Source: Candidatus Saccharimonadota bacterium
GTDB taxonomy: Bacteria; Patescibacteriota; Saccharimonadia; Saccharimonadales; UBA4665
DNA: 37,871 bases
Direction of reading: 5' to 3'
Assembly (NCBI GenBank): GCA_027365445.1
Contig: DAHXNJ010000014.1
Coordinates: 1 to 37,871, forward strand
Shown: positions 26,565-35,232 of the stretch, piece after piece
Position numbering within the stretch: the stretch's first letter is position 1
Layout: each line of letters begins with the position of its first letter
Program-made: the position numbers and the translations under genes
Notes under the pieces: model-generated
Database searches by the model: none
Seen by the model: the letters and a program-made list of their open reading frames with translations, nothing else
What the model was told of the DNA's origin: nothing

Positions 26565-27269
26565 ATGCCAATCAAAGAATTTGAAACAGAGCAACTAGGT
26601 AAAATTTACGTCATAAAAAGGAAATCTAGCCGACACCTTAGGCTAACCATAGCCCCAGATGGCGACATTAAAGTGTCAATACCAAACTGGGCACCATATA
26701 AAAGTGGGTTAGAATTTGCGTTAACCAAATCAGAATGGATAAACAAAAGCCGTATAACTAAACATCATATAAGCGAGGGGCAGCCAATAGGAAGATCACA
26801 TCATATTTATTTTCAACCATCGACTTCAATAGAAAAAACTAAAGCTAAAACTTACCAGAATCAAATTATTATCAATTTCCCATCTAATAAAAACTTAAAC
26901 GATGATGAAGTACAAGAAGTAGCCAGAAAAGCTGCTACTAAAGCCTTAAGAAAGCAAGCTGAAATACTTTTACCGCAGAGACTAGCTACTATTTCCGAAT
27001 CTAATTTATTACCTTTTAGTGAAGTACGTATAAAACAACTTAAACGGAGATGGGGAAGCTGCGATCAAAGCAAACGAATTGTTTTAAATTTATATCTTAT
27101 CCAATTACCATGGGAACTAATTGATTATGTTTTATTACATGAACTCAGTCATACTAAACATCTAAATCATGGATCACAATTTTGGTCGCTACTCGAATCA
27201 ATGGCTCCAAATGCCAAAGATCTTAGAAAAGCCCTTAACTCTTATCATCCAAATTTGATAGAAGCATAA
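26565..27269 (+). CDS. YgjP-like M48 metal-dependent hydrolase (DUF45)
   Basis: RRWGSCDQSKRIVLNLYLIQLPWELIDYVLLHELSHTKHLNHGSQFW. Confidence 0.92.
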   Translation: MPIKEFETEQLGKIYVIKRKSSRHLRLTIAPDGDIKVSIPNWAPYKSGLEFALTKSEWINKSRITKHHISEGQPIGRSHHIYFQPSTSIEKTKAKTYQNQIIINFPSNKNLNDDEVQEVARKAATKALRKQAEILLPQRLATISESNLLPFSEVRIKQLKRRWGSCDQSKRIVLNLYLIQLPWELIDYVLLHELSHTKHLNHGSQFWSLLESMAPNAKDLRKALNSYHPNLIEA

Positions 27270-27322
27270 GTGGTTTTATTATTAAAGCTCAGCTACAATA
27301 AAAGTTATCATACTAACGAGCA

Positions 27323-28438
27323 ATGCAAACAGATTTCAAAGACGATAACCAACCTAATCTATCCGAAAAACTAGCCTACAGTAGGCTGGTAAGCCTTATC
27401 AATAGCATGGCTGACGGTGTAATAGCCGTCGATAAAAATATTAGAGTAGTTCTTTTTAATGGAGCAGCTCTAAATATCTTGGATATAAATAACTTAAAAG
27501 AAGGCCAATCGCTTGAAGGACTCCTAAATCCAATCGACAAAAACAACCAGCCGGTAGATATTATTGAATTAATAAAAAATACAAATATACCAACAACCAA
27601 CCGTGACTTAAAGTTAAGCTATAAAGATGGAAGTATATCTAGTCTTTATCTAGGAATTGCACCAGTTCATATAGGTTATGGAAGTAAGGGTCAAGAGGGT
27701 TACGTACTACAAATAAGAGATATAACTACCGAAAAATCCCTTGAAGAAGAAAGAGATGAATTTATAAGTGTCGTATCTCACGAATTAAGAACTCCTATCG
27801 CCATAGCTGAAGGCAATATATCTAATGCCCAATTAATTCTAGATAAAAGTACAGATATACAGACAATAGCTAAAGCACTAAACGAAGCACACAATCAAGT
27901 ACTTTATTTATCTGATATGATTAATGACTTATCAACCTTAAGTCGCGCCGAAAGAGGTAAATTAACCCTAGAGATTGAACCAATTAATATTCATGACCTC
28001 ATACTTGAACTGGCCAACAATTATGCGAATGAAGCTGAATCAAAAGGACTTAAAATTAAAACAGTTATCGATTCTAAATTAGAATTGTTATATTCTTCAA
28101 AACTATATACTCGAGAAATTCTGCAAAATTTTATTACCAATGCTATTAAATATACCGACAAAGGACACGTTACAATTGGAGCCAAGCAAATTAAAGAAGG
28201 AGTTGAGTTAAGCGTCGCTGATACCGGCATTGGTATAAGCAAAGCTGATCAAGAGAAAGTTTTTGATAAGTTTTTCCGTTCTGAAGATTATCGAACTAGA
28301 AAGTCAAATGGTACCGGTCTCGGGCTATATGTAACCATGAAACTCGCTCGTTTAACTCATGCAGATATCACATTTAAAAGCGAATTAAATGCCGGCTCAG
28401 TCTTTACTATCGCCATGCCCAACCTTAAGAAGACTTAA
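27323..28438 (+). CDS. PAS-domain sensor histidine kinase
   Basis: FISVVSHELRTPIAIAEGN (H box), NFITNAIKYTDKG (N box), ADTGIGIS, KSNGTGLGLYVTM. Confidence 0.93.
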   Translation: MQTDFKDDNQPNLSEKLAYSRLVSLINSMADGVIAVDKNIRVVLFNGAALNILDINNLKEGQSLEGLLNPIDKNNQPVDIIELIKNTNIPTTNRDLKLSYKDGSISSLYLGIAPVHIGYGSKGQEGYVLQIRDITTEKSLEEERDEFISVVSHELRTPIAIAEGNISNAQLILDKSTDIQTIAKALNEAHNQVLYLSDMINDLSTLSRAERGKLTLEIEPINIHDLILELANNYANEAESKGLKIKTVIDSKLELLYSSKLYTREILQNFITNAIKYTDKGHVTIGAKQIKEGVELSVADTGIGISKADQEKVFDKFFRSEDYRTRKSNGTGLGLYVTMKLARLTHADITFKSELNAGSVFTIAMPNLKKT

Positions 28439-29921
28439 CTCCAATGACCGGTGGTGCCACGCTACGACCCTTCCATAGCACAGTACCAAATTCATAACGC
28501 CACATCGACAAATGCATTAACCAGATATCTAATAAAATAATATAAGGCCAAACTATAACTGACTTATTGGCTTGCGAACGATAAGCTGTATCTTCTACCA
28601 AAAAATACGTTAAACCAAATAAGATAAAACTTAAAGCATTTAAGACAGCCAAACCATAAGTCCCATTAAGAAGATAATAGAAGAACAAAGGTATAGATCC
28701 AAGCATAAAAACAACCTCCAAAAGTGTTATTAAAGCAACAAATTCAGGCTGTCGATGTAACTGTGGATACCTTAGTCTTAGGGCAGTCTCAAACTGATCT
28801 GATGTTTGTTTATCACTAACGACTCCATCGTATTGAAAAAAACTATATTGATCTTCTTTAGCAGCTCGCTGAGCAAAATAACTTTCGCATACGACCCGAT
28901 GAGATACTGCACCAAAGCCTCCGAGACCAATTAAATAACTTCGTTTAGCTAACCAACAGGTACTTAGAACAGGTGGTCGTGAAAAACTGCGCCTAGGTAA
29001 ACAAATCTCCCAAGCATAACGCAACGGCTGATAAATTCTCTGCTTAAGCTTATTTGGCCTTTCGTTTTTCGGTAATATAGATATAACTGACTTATTCCTA
29101 CCATCTAATGCAGACACCAAGAACCTAAGCGATTCTTTGGTAAATCTCGTATCAGCACCACAAAAGAGAATAACGTCACCATTGGCCGCATTTAATAATT
29201 GCTGATAAGCCCAATTTTTAGCTAACCATTCAGTACCAGCTGGTTGTCCTGCCACAAAAACAACACCATCATGAGCAAAGGATCTAATTATTTCAGGAGT
29301 TCTTTTAGTTGTTGATGCATCATCTAAAACTAGAATCTCTAACTTTGGGTAGTCACAGGCCAGCAAAGATATGAGACATTTATTTAAGCTATCTGTTTCA
29401 TTCCTGGCTGGTATAGCAATCGTTAACGTCGGAGCCTGGTTATCCACTACTTTAGTATTTATTTTTATTCGAGCAGTAACTCTAATATGTCGGATAGTAG
29501 ATGCCAACAATATTACGGCCATCAATAATGACAATAAGGAAAGGACAACAAATCGGTCTTGATAGACATTTCCTCTTAATATTAAAATGCTCCCTATAAG
29601 TAGATCCAATATTTGTATCAACCACAAACGAAGCAGACTCAGTTGGCTAATACGTTGCAGATGTTTTGATTCAATATGGCTACAGCTCATCCTATAATAT
29701 GAAAATATTCTATAGCCAGATAATATAACCAATAAATAAGCCCACAACCAACTGCCATAATTAATTAGTACTAAAATACTAATTAAACTTACTAAAATAA
29801 CAGCTATAAAACTTAATTGTTTTTTAAAGCGCCACAAAAACCAACAGATTAAGATATCTAAAAGGCCACTAGCAATAAATAAAATTAAGATAAGCGTCAT
29901 AGAATAATTATATTTTAGCAA
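28425..29921 (-). CDS. Membrane glycosyltransferase family 2
   Basis: LTIAIPARNETDSLNKCLISLLACDYPKLEILVLDDAST; multiple TM helices. Confidence 0.9.
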   Translation of the reverse strand: MLKYNYSMTLILILFIASGLLDILICWFLWRFKKQLSFIAVILVSLISILVLINYGSWLWAYLLVILSGYRIFSYYRMSCSHIESKHLQRISQLSLLRLWLIQILDLLIGSILILRGNVYQDRFVVLSLLSLLMAVILLASTIRHIRVTARIKINTKVVDNQAPTLTIAIPARNETDSLNKCLISLLACDYPKLEILVLDDASTTKRTPEIIRSFAHDGVVFVAGQPAGTEWLAKNWAYQQLLNAANGDVILFCGADTRFTKESLRFLVSALDGRNKSVISILPKNERPNKLKQRIYQPLRYAWEICLPRRSFSRPPVLSTCWLAKRSYLIGLGGFGAVSHRVVCESYFAQRAAKEDQYSFFQYDGVVSDKQTSDQFETALRLRYPQLHRQPEFVALITLLEVVFMLGSIPLFFYYLLNGTYGLAVLNALSFILFGLTYFLVEDTAYRSQANKSVIVWPYIILLDIWLMHLSMWRYEFGTVLWKGRSVAPPVIGVKSS

Positions 29922-30074
29922 AACTTCATCTATAAATATAAATAAGGCTCAATCTCCTCAATTTATTGTACGGCTAACCATATAAGCACCAAACATCACA
30001 TATAAAATTAAAAGTAATAAATTTATATTGTTATTGCCACATGATAGACGACATGCTAAACTTGACTTTAAGTT

Positions 30075-30102
30075 CCTACAATTCTCGTTATTGTAGGATT
30101 TT
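30075..30102 (+). terminator. Terminator/attenuator-like hairpin in the secE leader
   Basis: CCTACAAT-tctcgtt-ATTGTAGG followed by ATTTTT, ~35 nt upstream of secE. Confidence 0.6.
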
Positions 30103-30130
30103 TAAATTATAAGAAGAGGTAAAACTGGCA

Positions 30131-30526
30131 ATGGCCAACCAACAGAAGCCTAAACGCCGACTTAAGGCACCACAAACTGTTCGTGAAAAAGCTAAAGAAT
30201 CTAGCGCTAAACCCGTAAAACCAAAAAGATTTATCAGTTTTAGAAAGAAATTAAAAGCACCTTTTAAAAAATTAGCGTCCTTCTTGAATAAATACAAGTT
30301 ATTTAGGATTATTGCTAAAATACTTAAATTTATTGGCAAAATCATCGTACCATCATATATCAGGAGTAGCTGGAGAGAACTTAAGTATGTTACCTGGCCT
30401 AATAGACGTGAAAGTAGAAGATTAACCTTTGCTGTGCTAGCTTTTTCTGTCGTTTTAGGAGCATTAATCGCTACACTGGATTACGGATTAAGTAATTTAT
30501 TTAAAGCAATATTACTAGGTAAATAA
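30131..30526 (+). CDS. secE: Preprotein translocase subunit SecE with basic N-terminal extension
   Basis: SSWRELKYVTWPNRRESRRLTFAVLAFSVVLGALIATLDYGLSNLFKAIL; followed by nusG. Confidence 0.92.
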   Translation: MANQQKPKRRLKAPQTVREKAKESSAKPVKPKRFISFRKKLKAPFKKLASFLNKYKLFRIIAKILKFIGKIIVPSYIRSSWRELKYVTWPNRRESRRLTFAVLAFSVVLGALIATLDYGLSNLFKAILLGK

Positions 30527-30547
30527 ACCTAGAATAAGAGAGGAAAT

Positions 30548-31102
30548 ATGGCAGTTACAACCAATAAAAGATACGATACTAGTAAAAGATGGTACGCCAT
30601 CCATACATACAGCGGCTATGAAGAAAAAGTAGCTGAAAGCATCCGTCAACGAGCCGATAGCTTGGATATGGGTGACAAAATATTTCAAGTTCTTGTTCCA
30701 AAAGAAAAGATGATTGAAATCAAAAACGGTAAAAGGCGAGTAGTTGAAAAAAGAATTTTTCAAGGCTATGTCTTGGTCCAAATGAAGCTCAGCGAAGATG
30801 CCTGGTATATAGTTAGAAATACGCCTAGTGTAACTGGATTTGTAGGAAGCGGAACTGATCCAACGCCAGTTGAACAAGATGAAATAGAAAAAATTCAAAA
30901 GCGTATGGGCCTAGAACAACCTAAGCATAAAATCGATTATAACATTGGAGATGTCGTTAATATTATTGATGGACCATTTAAAGGATTCGATGGTAGCATT
31001 AATGAAATAGATGCCCAAAAAGGTAAACTAAAAGTATTAGTTAATATGTTTGGGCGAGAAACGCCAGTAGAATTAGACAGCTTACAAGTAAAAAGAGTCT
31101 AG
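30548..31102 (+). CDS. nusG: Transcription termination/antitermination protein NusG
   Basis: RWYAIHTYSGYEEKVAESIRQ...NTPSVTGFVG...GDVVNIIDGPFKGFDGSI. Confidence 0.96.
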   Translation: MAVTTNKRYDTSKRWYAIHTYSGYEEKVAESIRQRADSLDMGDKIFQVLVPKEKMIEIKNGKRRVVEKRIFQGYVLVQMKLSEDAWYIVRNTPSVTGFVGSGTDPTPVEQDEIEKIQKRMGLEQPKHKIDYNIGDVVNIIDGPFKGFDGSINEIDAQKGKLKVLVNMFGRETPVELDSLQVKRV

Positions 31103-31274
31103 AACAGCTAAATTAACAAGTTAATGATTATACCTATATACTTAAAAACCCTTGATATTAAACCCTTACCCTGATAATATAATAACCCGTTACGCATTCT
31201 ATATTGACATAGCTTAATAATTAAGGGACGCTTCAAAACCCTCGGGCTAAATAATCTAAACTTAGGAGAATTTT

Positions 31275-31709
31275 ATGGCAGAAAAAGCCATCAGAGCAAA
31301 TTTAAAAATGAAACTAAAAGCAGGGCAAGCAAGTCCAGCTCCTCCGGTAGGAAGCACACTTGGTCAGTACGGTGTAAATATGATGGATTTTATAAATCCT
31401 TTTAATGAGCAAACTAAAGAAATGCAGGGCACTGACCTAACAGTTCATATAACTATATACGAAGACCGAACAATGGCGTTCCGAGTAGTAACCACACCAA
31501 CTGACGATAGGATAAGGGCAGCACTTAAAATCGACAAAGGTTCGGGTCGTCCAAATAGTGAAAAAATTTCAAAAAAACTATCACAAGCAGATTTGACTAA
31601 AATAGCCGAAGATAAAGCTAAAGACATGAATACAGATAATATTGAATCTGTTAAAAAAATGGTAGCTGGCACTGCAAGAAGTATGGGCATTGAGATAGAA
31701 ACAATTTAA
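31275..31709 (+). CDS. rplK: 50S ribosomal protein L11
   Basis: MKLKAGQASPAPPVGSTLGQYGVNMMDFINPFNEQT. Confidence 0.96.
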   Translation: MAEKAIRANLKMKLKAGQASPAPPVGSTLGQYGVNMMDFINPFNEQTKEMQGTDLTVHITIYEDRTMAFRVVTTPTDDRIRAALKIDKGSGRPNSEKISKKLSQADLTKIAEDKAKDMNTDNIESVKKMVAGTARSMGIEIETI

Positions 31710-31780
31710 GTGCATTTATAAATTTATTGTGGGAGGCCTTAAAAACAGCCGATAATACCACGAAAGGATAAATAATCATT

Positions 31781-32704
31781 ATGGCCAAAGCTAAAGAAGA
31801 AGAAACTAAACTAAAAATAGAAACAGCTAAAAAAGATAAGGTAGTAAAAGCTGACGAAGTTAAAACTACCAAAACTACCGCTAAGGCTGGAAAGCGAAGT
31901 CAAAAAGCAATCGAAGCTAAAGAGGAAAAATTAGCAAAGCTAGAAAAAAAGCAAGCAGAAACTCCTAACGACAAAGCTAAGTCAAGTGAGTCTAAATTAA
32001 AGCCCACACCAACAAGAACAAAACTTGAAAGAAGGTCTAAATCTTACAAAAAAATTAATACTATCATCGACAAGTCAAAGACTTATGAGCAAAAAGAAGC
32101 TTGTGCATTAGTAATCAAGTCTAATCCTGTAAAATTTGATGCAACCGTTGAACTTCACGTTCGTCTAGCAGTTGATCCAAGACAAGCAGATCAAAACGTC
32201 AGAGATAATGTACTACTACCGGCGGGAACGGGAAAGAAAATCCGCGTAGCAGCTTATGTTGATGATGCTAATGTAAACGCGGCAAAAGACGCTGGTGCGG
32301 ACTTAATTGGCGAAAACGATATTAACAAAGAACTAGAAGCAGGTAACTTTAGTTTCGACGTTCTTGTTGCGACACCGTCACAAATGCCCAAATTAGGCAA
32401 ATACGCTCGTTTATTAGGCCCTAGAGGACTTATGCCTAACCCTAAGAGTGGTACAGTTACTAATGACATCACCAAGGCCATAAAAGAAGCAAAAGCCGGT
32501 AAGGTTGAATATCGTGTCGACAGTGGCGGTATTATTCATTTAGGAATTGGCAAAGTTAGTTTTAAGCCAGAACAACTTGACGAAAACTTGACTGCAGTCT
32601 TAGCCAGCATTAAAGCTAACAAACCAGCCAGCATTAAAGCTACCTATATCATTAATGCCTACCTAACGACCTCAATGGGTCCATCGATTAAGCTTTCTGT
32701 TTAA
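31781..32704 (+). CDS. rplA: 50S ribosomal protein L1 with long Lys-rich N-terminal extension
   Basis: LPAGTGKKIRVAAYVDD...LLGPRGLMPNPKSGTVTNDI; ~85-aa charged N-terminus. Confidence 0.95.
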   Translation: MAKAKEEETKLKIETAKKDKVVKADEVKTTKTTAKAGKRSQKAIEAKEEKLAKLEKKQAETPNDKAKSSESKLKPTPTRTKLERRSKSYKKINTIIDKSKTYEQKEACALVIKSNPVKFDATVELHVRLAVDPRQADQNVRDNVLLPAGTGKKIRVAAYVDDANVNAAKDAGADLIGENDINKELEAGNFSFDVLVATPSQMPKLGKYARLLGPRGLMPNPKSGTVTNDITKAIKEAKAGKVEYRVDSGGIIHLGIGKVSFKPEQLDENLTAVLASIKANKPASIKATYIINAYLTTSMGPSIKLSV

Positions 32705-34398
32705 TTACGTACTTTCATAGCTAGCAACAAAGCATTTAGCATTTTACTAAAACCACGCACACCACCCTTATAGGCTAAGTATCTATCACTCCATGTGGGT
32801 TCATATTTGTCCTTAAATCGATGTAATCCACTAAACGAATAGATTCTATCGCCATTGACATAGGCAAAGCGAAGAACACTACCTATTAAACTATTCTCTT
32901 CATTAGATTCATCTAAGCCAACTAAAGGACACAGCCCTAAACTAAAGTGCTTATAGCCTTTATCATGAAGCAAAAAAAGCAATTGATATAGTAAAAAATC
33001 GTTTATATTTGGAGGAGCATCCTTAACGCCTCGAAGCATATCATAAGTAACTTCTTCTTGATTGAAACTAGCCGAGGGTACAATATTCATAAATGCCTGT
33101 ATTGTTTTGACTGCATCTCTTACTACTACTATCTGACATTGTTGCACGTATTCTTCACTAAAATAACCCATTACAAAACCCCTTTCGCTACGACCTGGCT
33201 TGTCCAACCAATTGTCCGATATAAATTTTAGTCTATCGACTATGGCTTGATGGTGTGGTGGATCAAGTATTTCTACGCTATAATTTTCTCGACTAAATCG
33301 GTTTTTTATATTCCTAAAATACTTATTTTTAGCAGTTACATTAACGAAATGATCTATATCGACAATTGCTTCTTGACCTATTAGCTGTAACTGATAGCCA
33401 TTATCCTTATAAAAGTCTCCGTAACGTTCATCAATATGAATAAGTGCTGGTTGCCAATCATTGGCCCAACAAGTTTGGCTGAATTCACGAAATAACTGAC
33501 TATATGATGCCCGGTTACCAACCGGATCAGCTAGAATCAAAGCAACTCCTCTACGAACGTTATATGCTATTGCTGCGTCTCCATTGCTGCTAAAGAAATA
33601 ATGTTTATCATGTGGCCAAAGCTTAAAGTAATCCTCGCTTGGAGCACCATATCGATCGATAATCTTTCTTATCCTCTCTCTGTCAGCCGACTGATCAATC
33701 AAGCGCGCTCTAACTGGAGCAAATAAAGATAATACCAAATAAGCTAAAGAGATTATGCTAATAAAAGATAGTGAGTCCATGAATAAATTAGCCCTCTTAG
33801 TATATGGATGTAGAGGCTGATTAGTCGTCAGATCAAATTGATCAATCGTATGATGAATTGCGCTAACGAAGGATATTTGACGGTGAAAGTCTGTTTTACC
33901 AAGTAACATAAATCCGGCTATACCATAGATTAAGGTAATCAATAAAACTATTACTGCTAGCTTAAATGAATTCCTAAAGGCCGTTAAATCGCTCTTTACT
34001 CTAAATGAGTTTTTACTTAATAAAAGTGTTACGGTAATAATTATTGGTAAGATAATATATCGAACTAATATGATTAAATTAAATCTATCTAGCTGATGAT
34101 GATTAAGTATCGCCGTAACACCTTCTCCAAATATAAAAATAAAGATAGCCAAAGCTACTATTAACGCATTACGTTTTCGGCGACTTAGCAAAATACTTAA
34201 ATAAACCAAGCCCATACCTAGTAAAATATGTATATCGATAACAAAACTGTTTAAGAACTTTAAGTGAAATAACTCAATTTCATCCAATAGAGTAGATATA
34301 GTAATAAAAAACCCATATAAGCCAACTAAAAAACTCACTAATAAGACTGTTGAAGAAGTAGTAATTTTAAATTGTTCAGTTATACGATTTTGATTCAT
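32701..34398 (-). CDS. MprF-like membrane protein with C-terminal DUF2156 (lysyltransferase-type) domain
   Basis: N-terminal TM helices; GVALILADPVGNRASYSQLFREFSQTCWANDWQPALIHIDERYGDFYKDNGYQLQLIGQEAIVDI. Confidence 0.85.
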   Translation of the reverse strand: MNQNRITEQFKITTSSTVLLVSFLVGLYGFFITISTLLDEIELFHLKFLNSFVIDIHILLGMGLVYLSILLSRRKRNALIVALAIFIFIFGEGVTAILNHHQLDRFNLIILVRYIILPIIITVTLLLSKNSFRVKSDLTAFRNSFKLAVIVLLITLIYGIAGFMLLGKTDFHRQISFVSAIHHTIDQFDLTTNQPLHPYTKRANLFMDSLSFISIISLAYLVLSLFAPVRARLIDQSADRERIRKIIDRYGAPSEDYFKLWPHDKHYFFSSNGDAAIAYNVRRGVALILADPVGNRASYSQLFREFSQTCWANDWQPALIHIDERYGDFYKDNGYQLQLIGQEAIVDIDHFVNVTAKNKYFRNIKNRFSRENYSVEILDPPHHQAIVDRLKFISDNWLDKPGRSERGFVMGYFSEEYVQQCQIVVVRDAVKTIQAFMNIVPSASFNQEEVTYDMLRGVKDAPPNINDFLLYQLLFLLHDKGYKHFSLGLCPLVGLDESNEENSLIGSVLRFAYVNGDRIYSFSGLHRFKDKYEPTWSDRYLAYKGGVRGFSKMLNALLLAMKVRN

Positions 34399-34518
34399 AG
34401 ATGGCTTATGTCTTTTTATATATTGTAAACGAATATATAAATGTATAGTATTAGTTTTTACATTTGCAATTTATGCAAGTTAATGTGTAGAATGATAAAA
34501 AATAAGGGAAGGTATCTT

Positions 34519-35232
34519 TTGGCCGTCTATAGCAACATCCAAATAAGACAGGCAATCAATGATGGTCACATTGTATGCGTGCCTTTTAATCCAAAGCATG
34601 TATCACATGCCAGTCTTGACGTAACTCTAGGCAATTATTTCTATCGGATTGAGAAGATGGAAGAAAGAGTAATCTATAATCCGTTTGACAAAGAAGATGT
34701 TGAGCGCTATTTTGATGGTCCATATAAGGCAACGACTCATGAACAATGGTGTAAGCAAAACGGTATAACACCGTTAAACAACATACCTCTTGATCATCCG
34801 GTTATTAGCTTAAAACCAGGCGAAAGAATATTGGCTCACACTCATGAATTCTTCGGCATAAACCCTCCTGGAGCATATGAACTAAAATCTCGATCCAGTT
34901 GGGGAAGGAATGGGGTAGCAGTATGTTTTGATGCCGGATGGGTCGACCCAGGATATATTAATCGATTGACATTAGAAATATACAATCTCAATGACCGAGA
35001 AACAGTCGTCTTGCCGGTTGGTGAAAGAATTGCCCAAGCAGTGTTTCACGAAACAGGAGAAGTGCAGGGTAATTATGGTGAAGGAAGAGATAATGGATTT
35101 AGTGGTAAATATCAACAAGGGACAGTCCTAGATACAGTTATTAAAACCTGGTCACCAGATATGATGCTTCCAAAAGCCTATAAGGACGGCCGCACCAAAC
35201 CAATCCCGATTAACGGGGCGGCTTATGAGTAG
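34519..35232 (+). CDS. dcd: dCTP deaminase / dUTPase-family protein (probable TTG start at 34519; ORF track extends to 34441)
   Basis: YELKSRSSWGRNGVAVCFDAGWVDPGYINRLTLEIYNLNDRETVVLPVGERIAQAVFHETGEV; SD aagggaagg before 34519. Confidence 0.85.
   Translation: MAVYSNIQIRQAINDGHIVCVPFNPKHVSHASLDVTLGNYFYRIEKMEERVIYNPFDKEDVERYFDGPYKATTHEQWCKQNGITPLNNIPLDHPVISLKPGERILAHTHEFFGINPPGAYELKSRSSWGRNGVAVCFDAGWVDPGYINRLTLEIYNLNDRETVVLPVGERIAQAVFHETGEVQGNYGEGRDNGFSGKYQQGTVLDTVIKTWSPDMMLPKAYKDGRTKPIPINGAAYE

Noticed and set aside
27323-28438. Complete two-component system
   Set aside because: Only the histidine kinase is present; no response regulator gene is adjacent
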